A stretch of DNA of 64,000 bases from Litoditis marina (lineage: Eukaryota; Nematoda; Chromadorea; Rhabditida; Rhabditidae), in contig CAXIWQ010000188.1 in the NCBI GenBank assembly GCA_964036275.1, positions 62,001-126,000 on the forward strand. Reading direction: 5' to 3'. Positions 11,454-22,344 of the stretch are shown here, one piece after another. Position 1 is the stretch's first letter; every line of letters starts with the position of its first letter. The notes under the pieces are model-generated. The model saw only the letters and a list, made by a program, of their open reading frames with translations. It made no database searches and was not told the DNA's origin. The translations under genes were made by a program, and so were the position numbers.

Positions 11454-14400
11454 ATGTCTTCTATAAGGAAAATATTGGAGAAAACATATAACAAGGACGT
11501 CAAAGGAACGTCTACTGAACCCGTATGCCTTCATTTTATTACGTTTCAAGCAATGCATCATCACTATTGTATGATTGGTGAAATTTGTTTCAAGTCTATG
11601 ATTAACACTCATTCAGAATTGTATATTTCAGACAGGTGCATTGATAGATGCAGAAGGAGAGAAGGAGAGAAATGAAAACGCCAAAGAGTCAGAGGTGATT
11701 GTCAATCGCAAACACGTAACGGTTCTGCATGTTCGAATCTATCTGGTCGTGGTCAGAAGCTGTATAAGTTACACAGAGTACCATAGTGAAGACCCAATAC
11801 ACGATGATTTCTCATTTCGTCCTTTTAAATTTTATGTAATGGAAATTTACGAAAGAACCAAGTACATAAAGTGGATTTGCAGAGAGCGGAACCAGAGACC
11901 AAGCGTCAAAAACTTGTGGATGAAGAGTTTGAGCAGACCAGAAACAGGGTGTTGACAAGACAGAATGAAGATGAACATATCAGGAGAGGAGTATTCTATG
12001 CTAAGGTAACATTTTTTGACACATTGTGGTGTTTCACAGAAAGACAACACTATGGCACACTTGTGAATGAGCATAAAATTCTGAAACTGCGGCAGTTGTA
12101 TGTTTGAACGATTGTCTGTTCACATACACTATTGTTTGTCATTGCAGATACCGATTTCGGTGCTCTTGTCAATTCCTGCGACAACCGAGTTCTTACGACC
12201 ACTTATCGACAACAAGGTCAAATCGATCAGAAAACAGTTCCTTCGTGGCGACATAACGAAAGTCAAAGACATAATTTATGGAACTCCATGGTAGTTTTGG
12301 AAGTTTTTTTTTCAACTGGCTGGCTTAGGACTTTCATTTTCTTCACGACGACATAACGAACGTCAAAGACATAATTTATGGAACTCTATGGTAGTTTTGG
12401 AAGTTTTTTCTCAACTGGCTGGTTTAGGACTCTCATAGCAAAGAGGTCGGAGAAGCAGAAACTCTTTGAAGATTGTGGTGAAGGTGGTGATGTGGACATC
12501 AACCAACGGGTTGTACCAATGTGCAACGTCATCGTGGCGGAAGGAAATCATCGTCTTCAGGCAATCCGACAGCTATCATCAATGGAAATCCAGAAACTAA
12601 TTGGAAATGTGAGTACGTCAAATTACTGAAGTGCAATTTATTGCTCTGTGACGATACAATGTTGTCTCACACTACATGGTTCTTGTCTATTGTTGGTGTC
12701 AAAAAGTCACATACTACAAGGTTTAGGCATCATATTCAAACATAATTTATGGATGCAGTCAGAATTAGAATAAAATAACCCTGTCTATGTTATTGAGACT
12801 CCGCTGTGTTTGAATGACAGACCAAATATAGACCGCAGTTCAAGTGCACATAAAGACCACAAGACGACCATAATCAGCTAAATATGACGTGATGATTTTC
12901 CAGGAGAGAATCATCGATATTCGCATACATATCGCAAATGATGAAGCTCAGTTCGACGAGTTTGTGAAATCAAAAGCAAGTCATGGAGAGTGGCTTGCTC
13001 CAATGATGGGAACGGAGTTATCCAAAATGCTACACGTAATCTCAAGAGACCTAATGAACGAACGAGAGACGAGTGAGCATTGTTTACACGATAAGGTACG
13101 TTTTCCTACAAAAGTCTGTCGCAACTGTGGAAACTCATACATCCACTGTCATACCTTTACTTTTGCATCAAGCCAGACTGAATTTCACACGATACTGCAT
13201 AAATGGTTTTACAGGTTAGGGTTCGACGTTCCCAGATGGAAGAGATAATGCCGATCGTAACGACTGACGATTTTTTCATGAGTCGACGTGGCAATTTCGC
13301 TCGATTTGTCAACACTCTGTCTGATTCCGGTTATGAATCCTCGCAGCATGAAAAATCAAGGTTATTTGAAAAAGCAAGGAAAAAGCAAGGTTACATAATC
13401 GATACAAAAAAGAGTAATTGCACAATGTTTTGATACAATGTCAACATGTCCGTGTTTACAGCGGATACTTTACATGGAAATTGGCAGCTATCCCCGTCAA
13501 GCTCCGAGAACTACTAGTGTCGTTGATCGACGATCATGTGGGTTTACAATTCGTATGAATTGCTTTACACTTTGTGAAATGGTGAGCAGAGCGTTTAAGA
13601 CAGAACAATTACATTCTAGAACGAGTCGTTGTCTGGTTCACGTGTCGTAAACCATCTCATGAACATCAATCTCCACGATGAAAAGCTCGCAGTACAACTG
13701 GTCAAGGAGAGAATCTCTGCGTGTATGGAAAAACACGCAACGTCAGTTCGGACTTGGGCAATGGTGGGACACTTATATCTAGATGATTGAGTTTCCTGAG
13801 TTTGAACACACTTTCGTACTGATGCATCGTTAATTTCAACGTGTTTTTTGAAAATTTTCTACTTTTCAGTCGGTGCTTGAGATCTACAACGCTGTGAAAG
13901 CAAAATCAGTGTCTGATAACGAACAGAGCACTTTCATGAGCAAAAAAAAGATCGTCAGACGTGCGAAACCTGAAGAGGAAGACAAAACCGAATGGTATCT
14001 TTCTGTAGGAAAGGTGAGTCACATGCACCGTATGGATCGTCGGTTGTGAATCATGTTCAAAATAATGTTACTAGCTTTGTACACAGATTTTTTTTCAGAA
14101 ACTGAACCACATTCCTCTCTTATTGGCAGACAATCACAACGTTGTCTCCGAGTATGAGCAAATCTCCGATTTGGTTGATGTACTAAGCAACAACGTGGTG
14201 AAACTCGATGTCAACTCTATTGTTCTCGTTCTCATCCGTCCGGTACGCCACAACACAATCAACACTTATTCGTGAATCGAATGTTGCGAAAGTTGTGAAA
14301 TTGTATGTTTCACCCAACATTCTTACAGAATGCAGTTCCTGATTCCGTTCTTCAATTTGTGCGAGACAGTGTATTGCGATACGAAACAGTGGTAATGATC

Positions 14401-14843
14401 GGATACGACACAGATGGTCGCAGTTTTCCTAGTCTGCGTCATTATCATACGTCGGCAGTGCATTGTGAGTATGATAACAAGTTTCTGCATTCGAGAGTTA
14501 ATAACAGCAACTTTTACGTACAACCAACTGATCCTGAATTCTAGGTTAAGTGACGTTTACAATCAGATATGTTGTAAAATGAGTATTACTGATCTTTTCA
14601 GTGAAAAGAAACCAGAAAGTGATTGGATCTGGAAGTTCATCTAAGACAAAGTTTCGTGTTGGACATCATTCCGTCGAGGGTATCTTGCCAGTCGTGGTGG
14701 GAGGCAAGAGATGCTGTACGGGAGACGGACAAATGAGAAAACCAGAGAATGTCAAAGTGGTTCCATCCGATTTCTGCACCCTTCTACGTATATTCCACGT
14801 TGACCCAGACGACATTGATGTCATTCTGGTGTTTTCTCAATAA
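11454..14843 (+). CDS. Large protein with ParB/sulfiredoxin-like motif
   Basis: Thirteen exons splice in frame to 584 residues: 11454-11522, 11632-11694, 11883-12005, 12148-12290, 12428-12608, 12904-13095, 13215-13360, 13462-13537, 13620-13763, 13870-14013, 14099-14242, 14329-14416, 14602-14843. A TTTCAG acceptor abuts the ATG. Residues 1-85 are charged and helical with KRQK. Residues 86-220 resemble a ParB N-terminal domain: IPISVLLSIP, then kVksI-FLRG, then VIVAEGNHRLQAI (GNHR 172-175, compare G-x-H/R-R in ParB), then a strand and Asp/Glu-rich helix. In bacteria ParB domains are CTP-dependent clamps of chromosome segregation; related folds in eukaryotes occur in sulfiredoxin and some transposons. 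The C-terminal 360 residues are unrecognised. The gene structure is strong; the domain call is tentative. Confidence 0.6.
12251..12440 (+). repeat. Tandem partial duplication across an intron
   Basis: The end of exon 4 and the start of the following intron (from 12251) recur about 102 bp on (from 12353), including the donor region and a TTAG acceptor copy (12328 and 12427). The second acceptor is the one that keeps the frame of the large gene. Confidence 0.7.
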
Positions 14844-15423
14844 GTTAGTTGATGTGTGGAATGAAGATTTGTTCTTATGGAATATTCACAATGGTAATCT
14901 AAACTGGACAAAACGGAAATATAACCGCATCAGGCCGTTGTTTACAGAACACTCATCCTTCATTATCGGATTCAATCATAACAATTGAAACGCATGAAAT
15001 TCAAAAACTGTGAGAATCGTTTTATCCTAATGGCTACTGAAACTAAGATGGTCAGTCGAAATTGGCTCGGAATTGCATCAAAATTATATCATGATCACGG
15101 TCTAAAAAACAATGTCGTCTGAAGAGGGGTCATTACCACCTTGTATATAATCGTGCGGGACCCAGACTGGTCACTGTGTTTAAACAATGATAATGTAGAC
15201 GTAAATGTGATATGATTGCGTTTCTGCTATCATGGGATAATGTATTCCTATCATGTCATTGCAAAGTGTATGTTTTTTTTCAATTCACCCATCGTTAAAT
15301 TTATGTACATAAAGCATTGATGTGTTTGTTGTGTGAATGCTTGATGGGTTACATTCCCAGCTGACTCATATTTTTGTGTAAACATACAAATCACATTCCA
15401 AATGTGCAATTCAATTCAGACAT
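14844..15423. other. Intergenic, no gene seen
   Basis: AT-rich sequence with no convincing exon. It ends in an ATTCAG acceptor (15419) four bases before the next ATG. Confidence 0.5.
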
Positions 15424-16586
15424 ATGAACTTCTCAGAAGGTCGTACGATGGCACTGGTTCCAGAAGAGATTTGTTTCGCGATATTTGATAAATTAGACTG
15501 GAATGACTTGCAATCTATCTTGGAATGTACTGGGTAGGTGTTATCTCATTGAGATGAATGTGATTGAAAAGTGATTCAGTTTTGTATGTACAAACATTCC
15601 CGAGTTGTACAATCCTTCGACCTTTGAAATTCGCTATCGTTATTTTTAGACCAATGGCTGATAGATGCAAGACCTACCTGGCACATTCTCGACATTGCCA
15701 TTTGATTTTCCGCCAACTACGCGAAATACATTTCGACGGTGGTGGAAACATGGAAAACTCATTCTCGGTGGAGAAATTTGATTCAATCAGTAATCAGAGT
15801 TCAGTTGTTGCCGAGACTGTATTGGAGTCGGATGCCACAGATAATCTGGACCGCTGGCTGGAAAATCAACAGATTCTTTCTAATGTCGAGATTCATCTCC
15901 TACCCGAGGTGATATTTTACACGATGTTTGTTGAATAGAGACAAACGCATTGCGGGTCATATAGAGCTTTTATGTGAGAGAACACGAGTTTCTCCCTAAC
16001 GCGTGTCTCAATGGTCGTGTGCTTAAGTGCGCAGTGCTGCCTGCAGCCTGCTAGTTTCCGTTTTGAATTGTCGATAAAACAAAATATAACAATTTAGGAC
16101 TGTTTTTTCCTGGAGAAGGGAGCTTACAGTGGATTCTGTGCGGCATTAGAAGATGTTATTGTGCATACAACCCGGAAGACAGAAGAATTTTCCGTTACCG
16201 TGCACATTTTTGGCAGAAACGACGATGATTTGGCATACAAGCGACTACTTGTCGAAATAATTGAGTAAGTTCTACTCAATTCTACCTATTTGTTTATGTT
16301 CAGAAAACACAAGCAGTTGCGATAGTAGAATCGGGAGCGGAAACGCAAACGTTTTCTGAAAATTCATATTTGATTGGTTTATAAATTGTGTTGTTGTTCA
16401 AATTCATCAAATTTATTGATGAGTATCTGTTTTCGTAAGTATTCGAGTGACGTGCATTTCAAACCGTAATGAGATAAGTGATAATTGGCGCTGTGTTGCA
16501 GCACTCGTATACAAGCGACCATTGCCTCCATGGACGATGATAAAAACGGAAACGCCAACATTCTCTACCAGTTCATTTTCCATTGA
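15424..16586 (+). CDS. F-box protein, copy 1
   Basis: Exons 15424-15533, 15650-15908, 16098-16264 and 16502-16586 splice in frame to 206 residues; AATAAA follows at 16690. Residues 9-33 (LVPEEICFAIFDKLDWNDLQ and onward) match the F-box consensus LP-E----IF--L---DL. F-box proteins link substrates to SKP1-cullin ubiquitin ligases. The rest has no repeat domain I can name and may be a lineage-specific substrate-binding region, as in nematode F-box families. The gene at 51330-53377 is a paralogue of nearly equal length (204 residues), with the same intron phase after the F-box and after exon 3. A second in-frame ATG at 15448 is possible. Confidence 0.7.
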
Positions 16587-16671
16587 TTCGTGGAATGTGT
16601 TGTTGTTAAAAAATTTTGAACTCGTTGAATATGTTGTTATGTTCATTCGAATGACGTGCATTTCAAACCGT
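16387..16671 (+). repeat. Direct repeat flanking the last F-box exon
   Basis: A segment of about 80 bp starting near 16387 recurs, diverged, near 16597. The best-conserved part is ATTCGAGTGACGTGCATTTC (16441) against a one-mismatch copy at 16645. The copies bracket the terminal exon. Confidence 0.55.
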
Positions 16672-16882
16672 ATCGAGACTATTGCTGGCAATAAACGAAG
16701 AACGTATTAAATGTTTGTTAATGATGGTCAGAGACCATAACCATTCCTTATGTCATAATGAATTCGATTCAACACATGTCATGCCGTTCTTTTTGGAATG
16801 ATTATTTGCGACCAATCCAATATTTTTGTTCTTCCATAACATCATCGACCGATCATTCAAACACACAACATTCATTTCAGTC

Positions 16883-18332
16883 ATGGGTGATCACACTCCT
16901 GGAATAGTGAATGACAGACAAGTATGTCGCGGTTTTTGTTTCGTCACATCATATCAGGCACTCATTACTTATATTTACACTTGCATATTTTTCGTTTTGG
17001 GATGCATTCCACGAAACAGTAGTCAATCAAATTGATACAGTACACCGGTTGAATACAAAACAAACACTAGTTGTATTTTACAGGTTGCTGAACGCAGACG
17101 TAGAATGTTTTTCAACAACCTATGGGTGTATGCTAATTTGCGTGAACAGATATTGTTCACAGGTATCGATGCTATGGAACAATGGAAAACGGTTTGTTAT
17201 CATAGTTATCACTGCTATTGTTATTATCATTATTATTTCATTATAATATGTTAATATTTGAGGACTTGGCTGAGGTGGCGAGACGCTTGATATTCTTTCC
17301 GTCGCTAGCAGAGAGAATACATGGAATCATTCAATCGTTGGCAGCATTGGAAAGTATTGCTAGAAGTTATCCCACTCGTTGTGCATCATTCTTCCGTGGT
17401 ATCCAAAGAAAATGTCGAGTGAGTTTGTTCTCCTTCTAATCGATATAAAGCAAATCAAACATACTCACAGTAATCCATTTGCTTCAATTCGTTTATATGT
17501 GGTGTTCATCAAGAAGATCCCAAACTGTCAATCAACGGATCATTGCTTGTAGATTTTACTCATCTTGATTTTGATCCTATTGTGTTCTCTAGACCTTTCG
17601 CACAGACCTATGAAAATATAGTTTATTTCTCTACCTACCTCATAGTAAACTGATGACGTATGGTACCTTTTCGTATCATTTGGACGGTGACGGACATTGT
17701 CGTATATTCTGAACTAAAATGTATGACGTGTTTGATTACGAATTTATATGACCTATTATTTCAATCAACCTTGAAATCTTGGACACATGTAGAATTGAGA
17801 TTTTTACATTGCTGACTACATTTTTGTTTACCCCCCCCCCCTTTCTTCTCAATGATACAACACACGTATTTAGCACAAATTCCGGAATTCAGAGCTTGGT
17901 GTACATACTCCGTGGAGAAAGAGTACACCTGGACATAATTCACCGCGTCGATTTGCTGATCGCAGGATTGAATGATACAAAACAGCTGTTGGTTCGTAGC
18001 GCAATACTTCACTATCGCTTCTGTCGAAAATTCGAAGAATGGCTTGCAACAGTAAGTGAATACTACTAAGAAAAATATGCTGGATAAAAATTGCGTCGAA
18101 TCGTGGTCGCAACGATTTTGAGTGGCATCTCTAGTTGAGTATATGTTTTGTCGAAGCATCCAATCTTAATGACAAGTCATTTTCGCTTGTTTTGAATGAG
18201 TATAACACCAGTAACCGTATACAACAAAATGGAAATTTATGCAATTTCAGGGACGATTGGCCATTGAGTGACGATCTATGTATACTTCCTGATAGAGCAC
18301 CACCACAAGAGGCCGCGGCGCATATATTTTAG
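16883..18332 (+). CDS. MGDH-family helical protein, copy 1
   Basis: Exons 16883-16921, 17084-17191, 17263-17418, 17893-18051 and 18135-18332 splice in frame to 219 residues. A TTTCAG acceptor lies 2 bp before the ATG. The protein begins MGDHTPGIVNDRQ and is largely helical (for example LAERIHGIIQSLAALESIA); its C-terminus is Asp/Pro rich. It is a clear paralogue of the minus-strand gene at 30105-31550: exons 2, 3 and 4 have the same lengths (108, 156, 159), with shared WKT, IQS-x2-x-LE and KC motifs. An F-box-like reading of residues 20-50 was considered but is weak. Function unknown. An open stretch at about 17510-17635 in intron 3 could be an extra exon, but it does not fit the phase. Confidence 0.7.
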
Positions 18333-19132
18333 TCGGATTATGTTGTTTGTGAAAAGTTGTTCACCGTATATTTTTATACTCCCGAGAATCGTTGTAGATT
18401 ATAGCATAAAAGTTTTCTCAAATTGTGCCCACACTTGATTATTCACGCGGACCATACTTGTGTTGGCTACTGCTCATGACGTGTTTTGAGCGCGATTGTG
18501 GTTTCGACTACAAGTTTACCCCCACAACGGTATGGTATTTGAGCAGAAAACAAAATATTATCTGTCACGTTGATTGTACACTATCACAACTGTACTTTTT
18601 TTTGTTTGTTAATTCGATAGCATGCATGCTTGTCGAATATCGAGCAGTCTTGCGAGACTGCGAGACTATGTTGTTTGAGAAACCTTATGATAAAATTGTT
18701 CACAATAATTCGCTACTCCGGAAAATCATTGTTGAATATAACATCCATGTTCTCATACCCAGACACTCAATAATTCATGTGTAACGACGATGGACTGAGA
18801 TTTATGCAAATGAGTATCAACGATGTTATTTATCACATATTTCTGACAAATTTCTTATGAAATATAATCAGTGGACAAGTGAATTATAGTAATATTTTGG
18901 TCCAGGCTGAGTCAATTATAGTAAAATTTTGGTTCAGGCTGAGTCCAAACCATAAGTGCACTTCAATTCACACCCAAAACAAGGAAAACCAACATTTTTA
19001 TTCCCCTCGAAAAGATATGTATGTAAGCAAGATTGTTGTTTGTCTATGACACCATGCATTTTGATTGTATCTATGATATCGATCAAACACGACTGTTGAT
19101 AGAATATGTGCGTATGTGGTAATGATTGTACA
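18333..19132 (+). other. Spacer with one unconfirmed open frame
   Basis: An open frame of about 119 codons runs 18425-18784 without an obvious ATG at its head and without splice context. It is Cys and Tyr rich and resembles no family I know, so I do not call it a gene. The remainder is AT-rich spacer leading into the satellite. Confidence 0.3.
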
Positions 19133-20106
19133 TGCATTCCGAGTGCGTGTGTTTTATTGATCGATTATGTGCGTACGCGTTATTGATCTCTTTTCGCACT
19201 CCGAGTGCGTGTGTGTTATTGATTGACTATTTGTGTATGTGTTGTCTGTGCACTCCGAGTGCGTGTGTGATATGAATCGCGTTTGGTTCTGATAATGCAC
19301 TCCGAGTGCGTGTGTGTTGTTTGTGCACTCCGAGTGCGTGTGTGATATGAATCGCGTTTGGTTCTGATAATGCACTCCGAGTGCGCGTTTGGTTCTGATA
19401 ATGCACTCTGAGTGCGTATGTGTTATTGATCGACTGCGAGTGCGTTATGAATCGCGTTTGGTTCTGAGAATGCACTCCGAGTGCGTGTTTGGTTCTGGGA
19501 ATGCACTCCGAGTGCGTGTGTGTTGTTGATCGACTTTATGAGTATGTGTTGTCTGTGCACTCCGAGTGCGTACGTGTTATTGATTGACTTTACGAGTATG
19601 TGTTGTCTGTGCACTCCGAGTGCGTGTGTGTTGTGAATCGCGTTTGGTTCGGAGAATGCACTCCGACTGTGTGTGTGTTATTGATCGACCGCGAGTGCGT
19701 TATGAATCGCGTTTGGTTCTGAGAATGCACTCCGAGTGCGTGTTTGGTTCTGAGAATGCACTCCGAGTGCGTATGTGTTATTGATCGACTGCGAGTGCGT
19801 TATGAATCGCGTTTGGTTCTGAGAATGCACTCCGAGTGCGTGTTTGGTTCTGAGAATGCACTCCGAGTGCGTGTGTGTTGTTGATCGACTTTATGAGTAT
19901 GTGTTGTCTGTGCACTCCGTGTGCGTACGTGTTATTGATTGACTTTACGAGTATGTGTTGTCTGTGCACTCCGAGTGCGTGTGTGTTGTGAATCGCGTTT
20001 GGTTCGGAGAATGCACTCCGACTGTGTGTGTGTTATTGATCGACCGCGAGTGCGTTATGAATCGCGTTTGGTTCTGAGAATGCACTCCGACTGCGTGTGT
20101 GTATGA
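19133..20106 (+). repeat. 31-bp palindromic satellite, first block
   Basis: Tandem, irregular repeats of a unit of about 31 bp contain GCACTCCGAGTGC, a 6-bp inverted repeat around one base, followed by variants of GTGTTTGGTTCTGAGAAT. Spacers such as GTGTGTTATTGATCGACT alternate with the core. A stretch of about 355 bp is duplicated inside the block (19423 region against 19778 region). Long open frames on both strands arise because the repeat lacks stops; they are not genes. Confidence 0.95.
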
Positions 20107-20620
20107 TATGAAAATGCAAACCACCAGGTAAATTAAACCCGTAATGTTATTGGTGAGCATTTTAAATTTCGAAAATGACATACTTACTGCTAATTAAATG
20201 TTTCTATCTCACCTGATGTGTAACTCGGCAAGACGAATGAATGGGATAGTCGCATAAGGCTGTTGATGACTTGAACGAAGATTTGAATTTAAAAGTTTAT
20301 ATTTGTTTATGGGGTAGAGTCATGTAGTTCGTTGTTCTATTTTATTTTTGCTATTTGCAGTTGATTGTTTATATTGCTGTCCGCGTCGATTCGAGCGCAC
20401 GCGTTGACGCATTTTTATTCATGTGAAATGTTTATTTTGTTTTTACATTGTTTGTTTCATGTCATGGTGGAATCAAAATATTTCCATATGCCTAATGTTG
20501 TTGTCAGTTTACCTCAATTGGTCGTACCAATCTGATATATTAACTGAACATATTACAGTGTATTTTGTTAATTTGCGATAATTACGTTCTGTAGAAGTAG
20601 TTCGTCGTATTGTCTAAAAT
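20107..20620. other. Spacer between satellite and gene
   Basis: AT-rich unique sequence; nothing recognised. No splice acceptor lies close to the next ATG, unlike most genes here. Confidence 0.4.
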
Positions 20621-21653
20621 ATGACAATGAACTCGGACACGATGACAGCCTCCGATACATCGAATGATGAAGACGACGAATATATTGGCATTTCACGTCA
20701 TCACATGAACACACCTCCACAGCTGGAGGTAACAAGACATCATATTCATTGATACCATTAAATGAGCAAATGAATAATAAATACCATATTGATTCTCGTT
20801 TAATTCTAGCTGAACTCATGTTGGACTACGAAAGTACACTGTCCTTTCATTCTCGTTTATACTTCGATCGTAATTCTAGGTGGTCGAAGTGGAGATCATC
20901 GATATCAGTTCATCTTCGGGAAATGATGATGTTATAGATATTCCAGTAAGAATGCGACGTCCCGTCAGACGTAGCACAGACAGACTAATAGAGTGTAATT
21001 GTACAGCTATTAACGAAGCGCCACCACACAGACCATGTACGTTTTTTTGTTGTTGTTGAATCCGTAGAATTACAAAAGTGTGCTTATCATACATTCTTGT
21101 TTTTTTTTAATGCACATATGTCAATAATTTCAGTCTTGGCCCGAGGTATGCAGCTGTTTCCATGCACGGACGCGGAATCATTGCGAAGACTGGTTCAGCC
21201 CCACGATCTCATTGTTGTATGTCATAGAGGGAACAGGTGGATTCTGGCGCGTATGGTTAATATAAGTACAAATCACGGATGTCTACGCTACTTACCTTTG
21301 ACGGTTAGTAATTGTCTGCTACTCATACAATTTGTCACTACAATACATTATTGAATGAATTTATAACGTAGATATAATCACATATGCAAACGGTCTCAGT
21401 ATCTTTTACGATAGTTGTAATAAATGCTACAATGTAAAAAAACTTTATGGTATTTCAAATGTTCACATGATATCATGAGCTGCTGTTTCAGAACGTGGAA
21501 CTACGAGCATATAATGGTCTTCTCGATGGGCATGACATGCAACAATTTATGGTCGCGTCTCGGAATAGCCACCCGCAACGACATTCGCTGGTCATTCAAT
21601 GTTCGTACGCAAATCCACCACACATCTACATGGTTACAATTGATATCACATAA
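20621..21653 (+). CDS. Ser/acidic nuclear-type protein, copy 2
   Basis: Exons 20621-20728, 20880-21036, 21134-21303 and 21492-21653 splice in frame to 198 residues; AATAAA lies at 21678. The N-terminus is acidic (SNDEDDEYIG), followed by a basic stretch (RMRRPVRRS) and then the conserved C-terminal domain (WILA, CLRY, a DGHDMQQF helix and a final HIYMVTIDIT strand). It matches the gene at 2880-4624 in order and intron phases, including the phase-1 intron after EC-x-CT, but lacks that gene's extra Ser-rich exons. It lies between two blocks of the 31-bp satellite. The intact frame argues against a pseudogene. An ATG two codons on is an alternative start. Confidence 0.7.
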
Positions 21654-22344
21654 CCGGTGTCTATTGCTTCTATTGTTAATAAAAATTATTGTATACAGAT
21701 TTATGTCTCATGATGTGAAGTATTGTAATTAATATATGACTGTTGGACATGGAAATAATACAACATGCATTTTTGATACTTCGGACATCTAATGTCATTT
21801 TCGAAATCAAAAATGACACATTCGAATTCTGGCAGATACACCAATTTATGATGTCATAGTGTTTGTTGGATGGCGTTTGTACATATCCATTACCATAATT
21901 GATTCCTTGTTTTATGAGGGTTACACACAATCTTAATTGTGTTCTGATGGTGAGAATAACGTTTATTGTTGATGTTACTTGTTTTTTATTTGTTGATACT
22001 CTGATATATAGGTTGATGTTTTTGTACCATTCTGTAACAGTTCGTTTGCAACTCACATGCGTGTTATATTTGGTGTACAAAAATTCAAACAACTAGATCA
22101 GTCAATGAACAAGTTATTTGACATGTCTGATTATCGTAAAATCTTCAATCTGAGTACATTATGCTTGAATTGAAAGAAGAGCATCGAATCAGAAACAATA
22201 TAATTAGGTAATCTATAGAGGGAATAAAAACAAGTCTATGTCAATTCTATAATATTAACAGTTATAAATGATCAGAAACAAAACTCTAATTAAATGTATT
22301 GGTTGAATTCGGTTAAGATCGTTTCGATGTTAAATCTCGAACAG
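21654..22344. other. Spacer, no gene seen
   Basis: AT-rich sequence. A minus-strand open frame (21676-22092) lacks splice context and looks like chance. Confidence 0.4.

Noticed and set aside
18425..18784. 119-codon open frame
   Set aside because: No clear start, splice sites or family similarity; kept only as a note in the spacer.
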